Shown in pieces: positions 26,655 through 38,344 of a DNA stretch of 64,000 bases. Every line of letters starts with the position of its first letter. Position 1 is the first letter of the stretch. The translations under genes and the position numbers were made by a program. The stretch comes from Tritrichomonas musculus. Lineage: Eukaryota > Parabasalia > Tritrichomonadida > Tritrichomonadidae. The DNA lies in NCBI GenBank assembly GCA_039105265.1, contig JAPFFF010000012.1, forward strand, positions 1,550,001 to 1,614,000, in the 5' to 3' direction. The notes under the pieces were generated by a model, which was given only the letters and a program-made list of their open reading frames with translations, made no database searches and was not told the origin of the DNA.

Positions 26655-26775
26655 ACTTACGATAGGTTTTCAGAGGGTATTTGGCCGGGTAGCGAGGCCC
26701 AAGCGAAGGTGTACCTGAGCTTGGTGGCGAGCAGTGTAGGCTGGGGTGAAGAATGAATCCCAGCCTATACTATAC
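26655..26775. other. GC-rich island with hairpins, nature unknown
   Basis: This short island stands out from the AT-rich surroundings. It has GGCCGGGTAGCGAGGCCC, whose ends can pair, and arms GTGTAGGCTGGG (26734-26745) and CCCAGCCTATAC (26759-26770) that pair with one mismatch around a 13-base loop. It could be a structured RNA, a SINE body or part of a transposon. No known RNA family was recognised. Confidence 0.35.
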
Positions 26776-27024
26776 TACTAATTTCTTTAATCATTTTGGC
26801 CATTTGTCAATGAAATTAAAATGAATCGGATACCTTTTTTGTTAAAAAAAATACCGACAAAAAACCTGACATTCGATATAAATTTTCCACTTTTGTATCG
26901 ATACTTCGGTTTTTTATCGATAAATACCGTTACAGGCGGTTAGAGCTGGTAATATCGATATTTTACCGGGAAAATAACCGCTACCGGAGAGGATCGATAC
27001 ACAACCCTGCAATATTTGGATTAA

Positions 27025-27273
27025 TCTCCATTTGCAAAACTCCCCTACCCTCCCTACTCCCCTGACCTTTCTCCTTGCGATTTTGCCATTAATGGAATAC
27101 TAAAAAACAGTTTGAAAGGTTGTTCGTTTAACTCAGAAGAAGAACTTTTATCTGCCATTTAAGAATATTTGGTTCAGAAACCTTCTCAATTCTGGGAGAA
27201 CATCGTCAAAGGAAGAATAAAGAGATTACAAGAGTGCATTGATTCACAAGGTAATTACTTTTCTCATTTTTAG
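27025..27273 (+). pseudogene. Mariner transposase C-terminal fragment
   Basis: In one frame the DNA encodes PYPPYSPDLSPCDF, the motif around the third catalytic Asp of mariner transposases, then INGILKNSLKG, SEEELL and IKRLQECIDSQGNYF, matching the usual mariner C-terminus. An in-frame TAA at 27160-27162 interrupts it, and a stop in frame lies at 27022-27024 just upstream, so only the last quarter of the protein remains. The true end is TAG at 27271-27273. Trichomonads are known to carry many mariner copies (Tvmar). The fragment is followed directly by a TA-flanked foldback. Confidence 0.85.
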
Positions 27274-27282
27274 AATATACTA

Positions 27283-27368
27283 GGGTGGCTCTGAGAAACC
27301 ATTTTTGGTATTCAAAAAGTTCGAATTTATACTTTTTGAATACCAAAAATGGTTTCTCAGAGCTACGC
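27283..27368. mobile_element. 86-bp TA-flanked foldback (mariner-type MITE)
   Basis: Two arms of 38 bases, 27283-27320 and 27331-27368, are inverted copies with two mismatches around a 10-base loop. The element is flanked by TA at 27281-27282 and 27369-27370, the target duplication of Tc1/mariner elements. Each arm contains ATTCAAAAAGT. It lies 9 bases after the mariner transposase fragment, so one arm may be that element's terminal repeat. A nominal reading frame over it is an artefact. Confidence 0.8.
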
Positions 27369-27370
27369 TA

Positions 27371-29922
27371 AATATAGTGAGCCCGGAAACTTTTGAAACA
27401 TTACGTAGCTGTTATTGGGGTATTTTCAATAAGTACTTTTATAATGAATTCAAAATTCGTAGAATTTATGTTACAGTAAATCAACTTTTTCTATACAAAT
27501 TTATAACTTTTTAAAAAAAAAAAAAATGAAAGAAATACTCTTATAATAAAAAAGCAATATAAATGGTCATCTAGAGAATATTGTTTATTATTTAATTGTT
27601 ATAGGTTTAAAAATGGTCATATTACGCAATAATTGATGAAATTTAATCATCGAACACCAAATTCAACAAGAACAAGAATTTTATATTTTAGACGTAATGG
27701 GAAATTAAATTAATAAGTTGTTATTTCTCTAATTGTTTATAAAATTGTTAAAATTTCCATTTTTTTATAAAAAAAAAATAATATTGAAAAAGTTTTTCTC
27801 TTCATTTTTTTGAATCATTTTTAATCGTTTTCAAAGGCATCTTGAAAAATTTAATTTTTATCTTCATATATTAAGTTAAACAATATTTTACAGATATCCT
27901 GTACTTTATTCAGATATCTATTATGTGTATATTTATATTTGATGTTTCTAATATTAAAATATAATTAAAATCAAGCGTCTCAATAGCCTCGTTTTTAAAA
28001 ATGAAAAATGATTTTTTCAAAAATTAAGATTTTTAAATAGAAATCTCTAAATGAAAATTATGCTATTGAATATTAAATTGATATATTCATTCGTTTAAAC
28101 ACATAAAATTTGAAGGTTGCTAAATAAGATATTTTTTATCTGCTTTTTCAAGTTAAATAAAAATCAGCTTATTTAAGAATTCATACCAAGCATGACTTAA
28201 TTGAATTTAAAAAATATCAAAATTTTAAAGATTTGATGGTAAAAAGTTTGTTGAAAAATTGAGAGCTAGCTAAAAATAGAGTCGGAGCGATTTTACCGTA
28301 GATAATTCATTTATGGAATATTGGTGAGAATAAGAAATAATAGATGAGATAGGTGAGAATAAGAAATAATAGATGAGATAGGTGAGAATAAGAAATAATA
28401 GATGAGATAGTGAAAATAAGAAATAATAGATGAGAAAAATGATGACATATAACATTAAATGGCAAGGGAAAAAAAGAAAAAAAAATACTTATTAGAATAA
28501 TCATTTAATCTGTAATTAATATTTACAAATTCAGAGCAACCAAAAAGAAGAAAATCTTATAAAAATCTTAAAATATAAATATATTTCAAAAAAAAAAAAT
28601 TAATAATTATGCGTAAAATCAAGTAAATGCTTAACAGCCGTTTACAATTAGTTTACAATTTTATACAAACCTTGATTTTTCTTTCACTAAAAGAGAAAAA
28701 TAAAATATTACTAATATAATTTAAAACACTAATTTATGTAGAATAATCTAATGCACTTGTATCTTTGTTTTTTTTACATAAGTTTTATAACATTCATGAG
28801 AATTTGCATATTAATAAATTGCTTGATGCAAAATATAAAAACGTAAATATACGTAAAAAACGATGGAGAATATTATGTGAGATGGTAGAGATTTTTTATT
28901 TAAGCATATTGGTGATTAATCTGAATATCATGAAAAAAGCATTGATTTCTAAAATTGCGTTTTTGCTTATGATATTATGAATCCTTGCATAAAATTTGGT
29001 GCTCTACAATGCTAGTATACTATTTTTTCCCCACTATTGATGCTAAAAATAATCTAATTTAATATGTTTCCTAAAAATGATATTTGACAGTGAAAATTAT
29101 GCTAATATAAACTTTATCAATTGCTGATAAATATATGTTTCTTTGGGATTTTTCTTGCTTAAATGCTGCGGTACTTCACATTTTTTTCTTACTTTTGTGA
29201 TATGAACTTTGAAAAAAACTCACCTTGGTTTTTTTTTTTTTAAAAAAACTCTCCTTCAAAATTTTTTTTTTAAAAAAACTCACTTGTGATGTGAAAAAAG
29301 TTTTAAAAATAAAAAAGTCCCATAAATAACATATATTTTAAGAATTCTTTATTAGAAAATTTAACAATAATTTTTTTTTTCATAATATATAAAAAATAAT
29401 ATTTTTAACAATATAATGAGATTAAACTTATATCTAGTATTTATTTTTAAAAAAGGCGTTTTATTTTCAACCAAAAAGATCTTTCGATGTTTTCAACATC
29501 AGAAAATTATTGTTTTAATTTATACTTCATTGTTTATATAATATTCAATATAATAAAATTTATTTAATTAGAATATATTAAATAGAATAATTATTTTTTA
29601 AGATAAATTTCAAACAAAATCAAAATTTAGGAAAAATAGTAAATTTTCATAAAACTGAAGAATAAAACACTTATCATTTTTTTTTGGTAGAATATTTTTC
29701 ATTGAGTCATAATAATATTATTTCAATGCATTTATAAAATATATAAATTGATTTTAATTGAAATATTTTCTACAGTTTTTAAGATATTAATGCATATAAA
29801 AAATAGACAATTTTCTCCTCAAAAAAAAATTAACATTTTTAATATATCTTTGATTTTAATTTTGAATTATTTAAAAAAAAAACATAAATTTAATTATTAT
29901 TTTATTAGAAATGATAAATAGC
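27371..29922. other. AT-rich gene-free stretch
   Basis: No coding frame of note is present. The stretch is strongly AT-rich with long A and T runs. It holds a four-copy 29-bp tandem repeat at 28323-28440 and a T/A-run region at 29215-29290 where ACTCACCTT/ACTCTCCTT words alternate with poly-T and poly-A. Nothing else was recognised. Confidence 0.6.
28323..28440. repeat. 29-bp tandem repeat, four copies
   Basis: Copies start at 28323, 28352, 28381 and 28410. The unit reads GGTGAGAATAAGAAATAATA followed by GATGAGATA. The first three are nearly identical and the fourth is one base shorter and more diverged. Purines dominate one strand. Reading frames on the minus strand here are only the repeat. 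Confidence 0.9.
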
Positions 29923-31574
29923 ACACTGTTATGGTGAAGTGACCATCACAGTATTCAAAAAATAAAACTTTTTGATAAATGTAATAAGAACTTTTTAATA
30001 AAAGTAATAATAACTTTTTGATAAAAGATTTATAATTTTGGCGCCTTTTATATCCAAAATTGGAAAGGATTTACTAAATACTCATTATCGATTATCTTAG
30101 ATCTTTAAAAAAAATATCCGAAATACTCAATAGTGATTATCTTAGATCTCTAAAGACGATTTACGAAATACTCAATGGCGATTATCCTAGATAATTAAAT
30201 TCGAATTCCGAAATACTCAGTGGTGATCATCTTAGAACTGCAAAAGCGATTTCCTAGATACTCAATAACTATTGTTTTAAATCTTTAAAAAAGATTTACG
30301 AAATACTCAATCGTGATTATCCTAAATCTTTGAAGACTATTTAGGAAATACTCAATATTGATTATCTCAGATCATTAAAAACGATTTCTGAAATACTCAA
30401 TAGCGATTATCCTAGATCTTTGAAGACGATTTCCAAAATACTCAATTACAATCATCTTAGAACTGTAAAAGCGATTTTCGAAATACTCAATAGCAATCAT
30501 CTTAGATCTTTAAAAGCAATTTCTGAAATACTCAAAGGCGTTTATCTTTAAATGGTAAATTTTTACTATATCAATGAGATTAAAAGACCAAACATAATTT
30601 AAATGAATAAATTATTTATTAGATATTATTTTTATAAACATATGATGTTTTAATAGATTAAAAATAAAAATATTCAATTTTTTAATATTTTTTACCAAAA
30701 TTGCATGATAACATGATGTTTTAATAGATTAACAATTTTTGATAATGTTATCAAAATAGGGCTCTATAAATATTTTAAGATATCTTACAATATTGCAAGA
30801 TATTTTAAAAAATATTTGTCAAATCTTAAAAATTAAATAAATGCGAATAATTTATTATATTTTTTAATATACAGTAACTTATTTTCAGAATTATTTAAAT
30901 GAAATATTTTAAAACATCAATTAATTATTCCATTTATCTTGTTTTGTACAGAATTAAATCCTTTTACTAAAATTTATTGGACTATATCTTAATAATTTAA
31001 TATATTAAAAAAATAATTCATTTTAAAAGGACATGGGAACCGCTTAAAAAATTAATATTTTGCTTTAAAGAGCTTAATTTTTAGTAGAAGTAACTTTTAT
31101 CCTGCTTTTTTGGAAATACATTACATATTAAAATTTAATCTAGTTTTAATCTGATCATAATGGCGCTTGTTGAAGATAATTTTTATTTTTTGCAGAATTA
31201 ATTTGTAAATAATAAATCTTTTTGCTGAATTCGATATCAATTATTTCCAATTTTGGAAATGGAAATCAGCAAAGATAAATCGTACTAATTGGAAATCGTA
31301 CTAATAACTTCAAAGATACCATAATAATCTTGCCGCTGTGTTCAATAATAGTTTCATTATGATTTGATAAAATTTTCGAATAATTTTAGATCTAAAATTT
31401 ACATTTTTCAAAATGTTCTATTACATGTATTAAAAAGTTCTTATTACATTTATCAAAAAGTTCTTATTACATTTATTAAAAAGTTCTTATTACATTTATC
31501 AAAAAGTTCTTATTACATTTATCAAAAAGTTTTATTTTTTGAATACTGTGATGGTCACTTCACCTTAACAGTGT
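29923..31574. mobile_element. 1.65-kb non-autonomous element with repeat-built inverted ends
   Basis: Both ends read ACACTGTTA.GGTGAAGTGACC inwards and then TATTCAAAAAATAAAAC followed by reiterated ACTTTTTGATAAATGTAATA units: about three at the left (to 30027) and about six at the right (from 31435). The inside has no coding frame but carries a 45-bp tandem repeat (30068-30545). The flanks are AT-rich, and TA duplication is possible but imperfect at the left. With no transposase it must depend on another element. The arms could fold into a long hairpin. Confidence 0.75.
30068..30545. repeat. 45-bp minisatellite, about ten diverged copies
   Basis: The unit contains GAAATACTCAATAGCGATTA then TCTTAGATCTTTAAA and GACGATTTC. 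Copies drift in sequence but keep the period of about 45 bases. The array lies inside the 1.65-kb inverted-repeat element, near its left end. Confidence 0.85.
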
Positions 31575-31699
31575 TATATCTATTCTACCCCTTATTTTAT
31601 ATTCTATATTTTTTTGGATAGTTTTCCTAGAAGATATTAAATAAAAATGTGAAAATATCTAATTTGAAAGAATTATATCTGGAACAGATAATCACGCTA

Positions 31700-33925
31700 G
31701 AGTGTCGGGAAAAAGTGGGTTTCAATAGGATTAAGCCGGTTTCACATCACTTTTAGCATTCAAATTTCAAAGACTTTTAGCAATTTCTCTGAAAAAGTGT
31801 AAGTAGGTTTCATTCTTTTGATAAAAATTTCAGCTTTTTAAAAGAGGTTTAATAAAAAATTGAAATATAATTGAAATTTATATTGAAATATTCCTTAGAA
31901 AAATTGTTATCTTTTTATTGAAAATTGAAAGAAACGAAAGAAATATGCATTGAAAAAATTCACAAGAAAATTTTATAATCTCACTTTTAACATTAATGGC
32001 CAGCAGCAAGGAATTAAAAGGTCCAAAAGATATCATAAATCCGTTCAAAGGAGATCTAATCGAACAGATGCTATTCAATCAAATTGTGCAATCACAAGAA
32101 TTCCAAATGTCAACATCATTTGTGGAACAAGTGGGATTAATCTGTCAATAGATGAAAAATGATACAATAAATGTTTCATATCAGAAAATAGCAGATGTCT
32201 TTGGAGTTTCAAGACAGCTTGTAAGGAAAGATCATCAGAAATTCCTCCGTGGTGAAGGAATAGATGGAAGACCATCAAAACTAAATGATGCCGAGTTGTC
32301 ACTTCTAGAAAAAGAAATTAAAAGATTGCATGCAGAAGAAATTTATCCATCTTATGACGACATCATCAAGTTTATTAATGAGAATTTTAGAAAAAATCTA
32401 TACTCCGATACAGTTAGACATTTAATTAGAAATAATTTTAGTTCTCTTTTTAAAAGTGTGCTTGGAGTGCCATTAGAAGACTCACGACTTAATGTTAATA
32501 TTGAAGATATAGAGAATAACATTAATTTATTAAGCAGAAAGGTTAAAGGAATTCCTCTGCAATTTGTATTCAATCTGGACGAAATGGGGCACTCAGATTT
32601 TGCAGATGCACAAAGACATTCAGTAATAGTTCCTATCAATTACAATAAAACATCTGCTCCTTTTCCAGTTTCAAGCTTGTATAAATCCTTACGGTTTGTT
32701 TTGCAAACCTCAATATGTCGTTCAAAGAAGCTCAGTAGATTCAGAAATATTTGACCATTTATCCCCAGAATCTTTTCAAATAGTCCATACTGAAAGTGGA
32801 TTTATAAATTATGATGCCTTTTCTCATTGGTTTACCTCAGTTTTTTTACCAAAATTGCATGAAACAAGAGAAGCATTTAATTATTTCGGCCCTGCCTTAT
32901 TAATTTATGACGGTTTGGGGGCTCATATTAATATCCTTGAAAATATTGATCTTTCAAATGAAAATTTAATTATCCATATATTACCAGCACATTCTTCAGA
33001 ACAAACCCAGCCCCTTGACTTGGGGATATTTGCTACTGCCAAAAGATTCATGTCCAATTATCGTTATAACCACAATCTCACAAGACAAACTAATCAAATC
33101 ATACGCATTCACAATTCATTGATACAGGCTACAACATCGTTGAGTTGCCGAGCAGCATTTAGATGTATTGGAATAGATTCTCAAGTTCAATTTGTAAACA
33201 TTTCATGTGTTCAAGTTTTTGCAACTTTTAACATTTTATTATGCTCAAGAATAAGGCATTATACAATTGAATACATCGAACATTTGATTCAATCTCATTT
33301 ACCGATTTCACCAAACCAATTATACATTTTCCAGAAAAAAAAGTCGCAAGAAACAAATAAAAGTTATAGAATTCCAATTCCAGCATTCATAAACAAGCAA
33401 AAAAAGAATAAAAATGATGATAATTGAAATAATGATTTATTACATCTTAATTAAAAACCTAAATTTTTAATTCTCTATTAATTTATTTTTATTATTAATT
33501 TTATTATTATAATTCACTTTATTTTATACAGCTGTTGAACTACTTTGGATGATCTAATAAAGAATATTATTAAAACTTTTTTCTCAATTCTTCAAATTAA
33601 TAGCTTTGCCGCAATTGAATAAAGATTTCAAGTGTTTTAAACTATAAAATAGCCAATATATCGAAAAAAAAAATAATCAAATCGAATATCATATTCTTCA
33701 ATTTTTGTAAAAAAGTTATCAAAATGCTATTTATATGCATTACAAGCCAATTCAAAGATCGTTTTGTAATAATAATCAGTTTTTTTTAAAAAAATTTAAT
33801 TCTTTTGAATTTTTAAAGTTTTTTATTCAATTTTAAAAAGTATTGAATTTAAATTGAATATTTGAATTAAAAATGTGATATGAAACCCACTTATTCCTAT
33901 TGAAACCCACTTTTTCCCGACACTC
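31700..33925 (+). mobile_element. Pogo-like Tc1/mariner DNA transposon, 2.2 kb
   Basis: Inverted ends start GAGTGTCGGGAAAAAG and match over about 50 bases, the first 30 without a mismatch; each end carries GTGGGTTTCA or a close copy twice. TA lies at 31698-31699 and 33926-33927, the expected target duplication. The inside encodes one transposase on the plus strand. Close matching of the ends suggests a fairly recent insertion, although the transposase is already broken. Confidence 0.93.
31996..33427 (+). pseudogene. Pogo/Tigger-type DDE transposase, broken
   Basis: The frame starts at ATG 31996 (MASSKELKGP) and runs 51 codons to an in-frame TAG at 32149-32151, then reopens at 32152. A helix-turn-helix region (ISYQKIADVFGVSR-like, after residue 60) is followed by FNLDEMG, the first catalytic Asp. 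A frameshift near 32672 moves the frame; before it the reading ends SAPFPVSS and after it continues ACINPYGLFCKP. The second catalytic site IYDGLGAH and third QTQPLDLGIF, separated by 35 residues, are the pogo pattern. The full length would be about 476 residues, normal for the family. Two lesions mean it is inactive unless recoded. Confidence 0.9.
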
Positions 33926-33927
33926 TA

Positions 33928-34511
33928 AATTAAAAAGTACATTTTTTTCATTGTCACATATTGGTTTAATATTGGAAAAAATTGACAAGAAAATTTAAGA
34001 AAATAATGTATTTTCAAGAATTTTACCTATAAAGATAGGAATATAGCCTAAAAATAATTATAAAATTTGATATTCTATTGCAATAAAAAAATTTAATCAA
34101 TAATATCAATTTCATCTAAAATTGATAGATTGAAAAATAAAAAATATCGATCAGTATTCCTTTATATTGAATTTAATTTAAGAAAAATATGAAAAAAATA
34201 TGTTTTGAAATGTTATTATATTTCCTTTTCGGGATAATTAATACATACTTTTTAATAATTCAATTTTGATTTATTTTTTAAATTTTTGAATGTAGACTCA
34301 CAAATAATTCAATTGGCACTTAATTTTATTTTTTTAAATATTAAAAAAAAGAATGATTTTATCTAGCCAAGAATTTATTACAATATAAATAAATATAAAA
34401 AATGATTTTATATATAAATAAGTTACAAAAACATAAATGATATATTGTAATGGCAAATTATTTAAAAAGATATAAGATATATAATCTTGATTTCAATATT
34501 TTTCAATATTA
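33928..34511. other. AT-rich spacer between two transposons
   Basis: There is no open frame, repeat or recognisable RNA here. The stretch is poly-A/T-rich spacer of unknown origin, ending in the TA that flanks the next inverted-repeat element. Confidence 0.6.
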
Positions 34512-36362
34512 CCCGTAGTAATATCGACGTTGCAGATTTGCGCCATTTTTATTTTTTTAATTGAAATTCTCAGAAATTTTAAAAAGAAAAAAAATTATTT
34601 TTTGAATGATATTAGTTTATTTATATAAAAAGCATTCAATTTTGATTATTTCGTAAAAATGGTTATATTTTTTGTCCGTTTATAATTTACTCGAAATCAA
34701 AGAATTTCATTTTTCTCCATATGTGATAGATATAACTGATTTTGGCTAATGACTTTTTTCTTAGTTAGCATATGCTCTATAGCAAAATGATAACAGATTA
34801 ATTCAATTCAGATACTTTTAAATATCACCAATTTTCAATCGCTAATATCTTTTTTGAAAATATTCCAATTTTGTTTATTGGCATATCATTATATTTATTA
34901 TTGGGTGATTTATATAATGAACTAGTCAGATTTGGTATATCTCAATTTTTTTTTCTGATGGCAAAATCACAAATATAATAAAAAAAAAACTTCTTTAAAT
35001 TTTAGAATGTTTATTTTATCATTTTATTCTTAGTTAGCATATATATTATTTGTTATATAAGTTTGGAGTCTATTTAAAGAAATTGACATTATTGAATTAA
35101 ATTTCACAAGAAATTTTTTGAATTAGACAAAAGTAAATATTAATTTCTTTATTATACCTACTTAAGATTTTTTTGCAATGCTTTCGAATCCATTTTTTAG
35201 AAAAACTATTTGATTATAATTTCTATCTTCCAATGTGGGAATTTTACTTTATTATAAATTATAAATCTCAATTAATATCATGTATAATTGTATAAAACAT
35301 TAAGTAATTCCACTAATATTTGATTTGATAAGCATAATATTCCCAAATTATAAAAAAAGAAAAATTATTCAAAAATTCTTTTGCTCTTATTATCAATATG
35401 TATCCATTTTTTAATTCTCAAGCTTATTAATTAATTTGATTATTTCATTTTTTTCAAATCTCCAAAAATTTTATAGAATGATGCTTTTTTGTAAAATTTT
35501 AATTATTATTTGAGAGAATATTATATTTAATTAAAACTAAACACAGGAAAATAGAATTATTTCATTGCAATCATCCCCAGAAATATGATTTTACTTATTA
35601 GACCAAATAAGCTTTAAAATTTAAACTTTTTCAATAAATTGAGCATTTATTCTCACAAATTTCTATTAAAAAACATAAAATAATATTAAAAAAAGCTTTT
35701 TAGTCAAAAACGCATGAATATGATCAGAATAATATTAATTTAGTTGATTTTTTATTATGACGACTGAGAGTAGGAACTGATATGAAAAATATAAATGTTA
35801 TGGAGTTGATACTGAGATGAGAGATGTAAGTGAAATGAACAGGTGATTGAATTGGGAGCTTTTGTTCTGATTAAATAGTGGCTGAGGTTGGTGTGATTAA
35901 GATATAGATATCTGGTAGAAACTTAGGTGAGATTGAGTTGTGACATGGCTAAGATAATAAGTAATGATGTAATGAAATAGCGATTGATGTAGGAGCAATC
36001 GTTCTGGATGAATGATGTAGGAACAAGATGTTCCAAAGTTTGAGTGTAGGCGAGTTTAATGGATATTGAAATATGTGCTGCGACAAGGGTAAACTGTAGT
36101 TGAGATAAATTTGAAATATTGCTTGAGATGCGACTGTTGTAGTGCTTGCTTTTGAGTTTTTTTAATTTGAAACCGACACCAATTGTCCGAACAATGGTGA
36201 TATGAATTCTATGTATGGTATTCAAAAAGTTTGAGCGCCTCTTTTTATTTTTCCTCTATTGTCATTTCTGTGAAATATTCAATGAATAAAAAAATTGAGA
36301 ATTTATATTTTATATTACAAAATAAAAATGGCGCAAATCTGCAACGTCGATATTACTACGGG
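34512..36362. mobile_element. 1.85-kb TA-flanked inverted-repeat element without transposase
   Basis: Both ends begin CCCGTAGTAATATCGACGTT and are identical for about 44 bases. TA flanks the element at 34510-34511 and 36363-36364. No transposase is recognised. The last 600 bases (35750-36230) are markedly G/A-rich on the plus strand with loose GATGAGA- and TGTAGGA-like words, and give a 100-residue minus-strand frame without recognisable domains. The motif TATTCAAAAAGTT lies at 36219-36231, near the right end. Most likely a non-autonomous Tc1/mariner-type element, or one too decayed to read. Confidence 0.85.
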
Positions 36363-36364
36363 TA

Positions 36365-37156
36365 TTTTATAAATATTTTTTTTAATTAAAAAAAATCAGG
36401 GAAAGCATTTTAGTAATTACAACCTATGCATGGTATAATATTAAGTATTTCAATTAATTTCTGGAAATATCTCATATTCATGGTAATTCAAGAAAAAAAT
36501 AAAAAACATTTTTTTCAAAATTTGTAGAGAATTTTTACTTTTAAATTGGTAATTATAATGTATTATCAATGAAGAACACTATATTTGATTTTGAGCTCAA
36601 AATCTTCTGCCAATTTTCTTTGGGAGACTTCTGAAAATCCATATCGTCTGCAGAAAACATTCATTTTAAGCCTGCTTGTATTAATGAATGTAATCATTGC
36701 TTGTATTTCTTAAAAGTTTACTCTGTGATCAATTTATATTCTTATTCTTACTTTTCGTAGAAGAGGTTTTTCTAAAACCCTTTTCACTGTGATTAAATTA
36801 ACATATTTCTCTCACAAAAATGATGCAAAAATTACAATACACATAATTTGTCTCAAACCAAGACCTAACAAATATAAGAGCTAACTAGTATAGTTGTTGA
36901 GTCATTATTAATGAAAATCCTAAATCTGAAGAATCTGATTAAAAACTTAGGGTGTGTTTATATTTGGAACTTTTTCTAAATCAAGGTAATATCGATTTTT
37001 TAAAAAAGGAACAATAGTTTTACCTCCAATTATTTGAACAGTCTTTTTGGCATGAAATCGCTTTTTGGCTGACTTTCGGTAACCATTCATTAAATAAAAT
37101 GATTTTGACCATTTATTTTATGTACATCCGATAAAAATCCAAAAACTTATGGATAA
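36365..37156. other. AT-rich spacer, possibly the decayed front of the Mutator-like element
   Basis: No frame longer than a few dozen codons is seen and no inverted end was identified for the Mutator-like remnant that follows. Otherwise I see nothing in this stretch. Confidence 0.5.
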
Positions 37157-37841
37157 AAAAAAGTAAATGTAACAATAAAAAAGATATGTAAAGAAACATT
37201 GAAAAAAGATAAGGGTAGGATGACTCCAAACACCATTATTACTCTCGATGGCACTTTTTTATTAAGGAACTTATCCAAAATTATCTTACTTAAAAAATTA
37301 GTTAGGATTTTTCCATAAAATTTTGATGTCAAAAATGAACAATTATTATGCTTTGAAACTTACTCAGAGCAGCAAAAAAGGAATATATATAAATCTTTGG
37401 CGCAGATAATCCAAATAATTGACATTATGATGCAATATAATGGAGTCTCCAAAATCTTTACTCATCCTATTTTAAATGGTGAAATAATTATTAATGAAGA
37501 AAAATCATTTCCAGCTTTCTCGTGGGTTGCTCCATGGACTTATAAAGTTATCCACAAATCTCAGTATGTAGAGCTTGATTGCACATTTTCTATACTTGAT
37601 CCTTATGTGACAGCGATTCCACAGTTCATTAAGAATGGGATATCAATACTAGTTGGTTATATTGCAGGACCTCAGGAAGTATCTGAGCTTTATCGGCAAT
37701 TTTATATGGAAATGCAAAAGGTAATAGGACAAATGAAATCCCCTTCATGTGCTGCCGGTATTGAATGATGAAGGAAAGGGTTTAGTTAAATTCTGTAGTG
37801 ATAATGGTCTCTTACATTTTTATTGTATACGTCATATATAA
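37157..37841 (+). pseudogene. Mutator-like (MULE) transposase fragment
   Basis: One frame reads through TPNTIITLDGTFLLRN, an in-frame TAA at 37316-37318, then VELDCTFSILDPYV, and NGISILVGYIAGP with the Tyr-rich ELYRQFY helix that follows in MULE catalytic cores. A frameshift near 37740 moves the reading to a frame with LPVLNDEGKGL and HFYCIRH, the motif block around the second Asp and the Cys/His of MULE transposases. It ends at TAA 37839-37841. Both the N- and C-terminal parts are missing, so this is an old fragment. The match is by motif pattern only. Confidence 0.65.
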
Positions 37842-38344
37842 GGTGGTTTTGATATTATTGTTTAAATGAATTTTATAAATATTATAATAACTATTCTGGT
37901 ATGAGGTTAAAAAAAAAAAAATAAACGTATCATTTTAAATATAAACGTCAACTTTAACGTCAGTAGAGGTGCAGGAGATTCTTTAAAAAAATAAAAACCG
38001 TCTTATTTTTTCTCAAAATAAACGTCTTTAGATATCATGAAAACATATTTATCTCCAAATTTATAGTGTGAAAATAATGAATTTTATCTTGATTTTGAAT
38101 TTAAATATTTATGTAAAATTATGGAATATAATATAAATATGTATCATTTCGAATAAAAGTTTTTACTATCAGAACCCCCCTACCATTTTACTTTTTTCTT
38201 CTCAATTTTGAATGCTAAAAAAAAAAAAAGTCGATTGATAATGATGAAAAAATAGGTGGGAAAAAAAAAGGTAGGGGGTTTTACTTTTGGTAGGTTTTTT
38301 TTTCCCTCATACTATAACGTTTGTTATTCAATTCCAGGATGTTT
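37842..38344. other. Spacer with an imperfect poly-A/poly-T foldback
   Basis: The stretch is gene-free. Near 38169-38290 the words ACCCCCCTACCATTTTAC and GGTAGGGGGTTTTAC face each other over about 110 bases, giving an imperfect stem that could be a small foldback element. No target duplication was found. Confidence 0.4.

Larger units (their letters stand above)
25568..27024. other. Gene-free right flank of the Polinton block
   Basis: No convincing coding frame is seen. The stretch holds two tRNA-like fragments (25816-25879 and 26010-26075), a very AT-rich part (26080-26640) with several TGTGCAC-type words near 26240-26290, a GC-rich island (26655-26775), and a region rich in ATCGATA and CCGGT words (26890-27000) ending in ACAACCCTG, which looks like a transposon terminus. 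The element's terminal repeat may lie in the first 250 bases but cannot be checked without the other end. Confidence 0.5.

Noticed and set aside
27305-27514. Open frame starting in the foldback
   Set aside because: Its front half is the inverted repeat itself and the rest is AT-rich spacer.
28270-28504. Two hydrophobic minus-strand frames
   Set aside because: They are translations of the 29-bp tandem repeat.
35923-36225. 100-residue minus-strand frame in the 1.85-kb element
   Set aside because: It has no recognisable domain and reflects the G/A-rich strand bias, so it is described with the element instead of as a gene.
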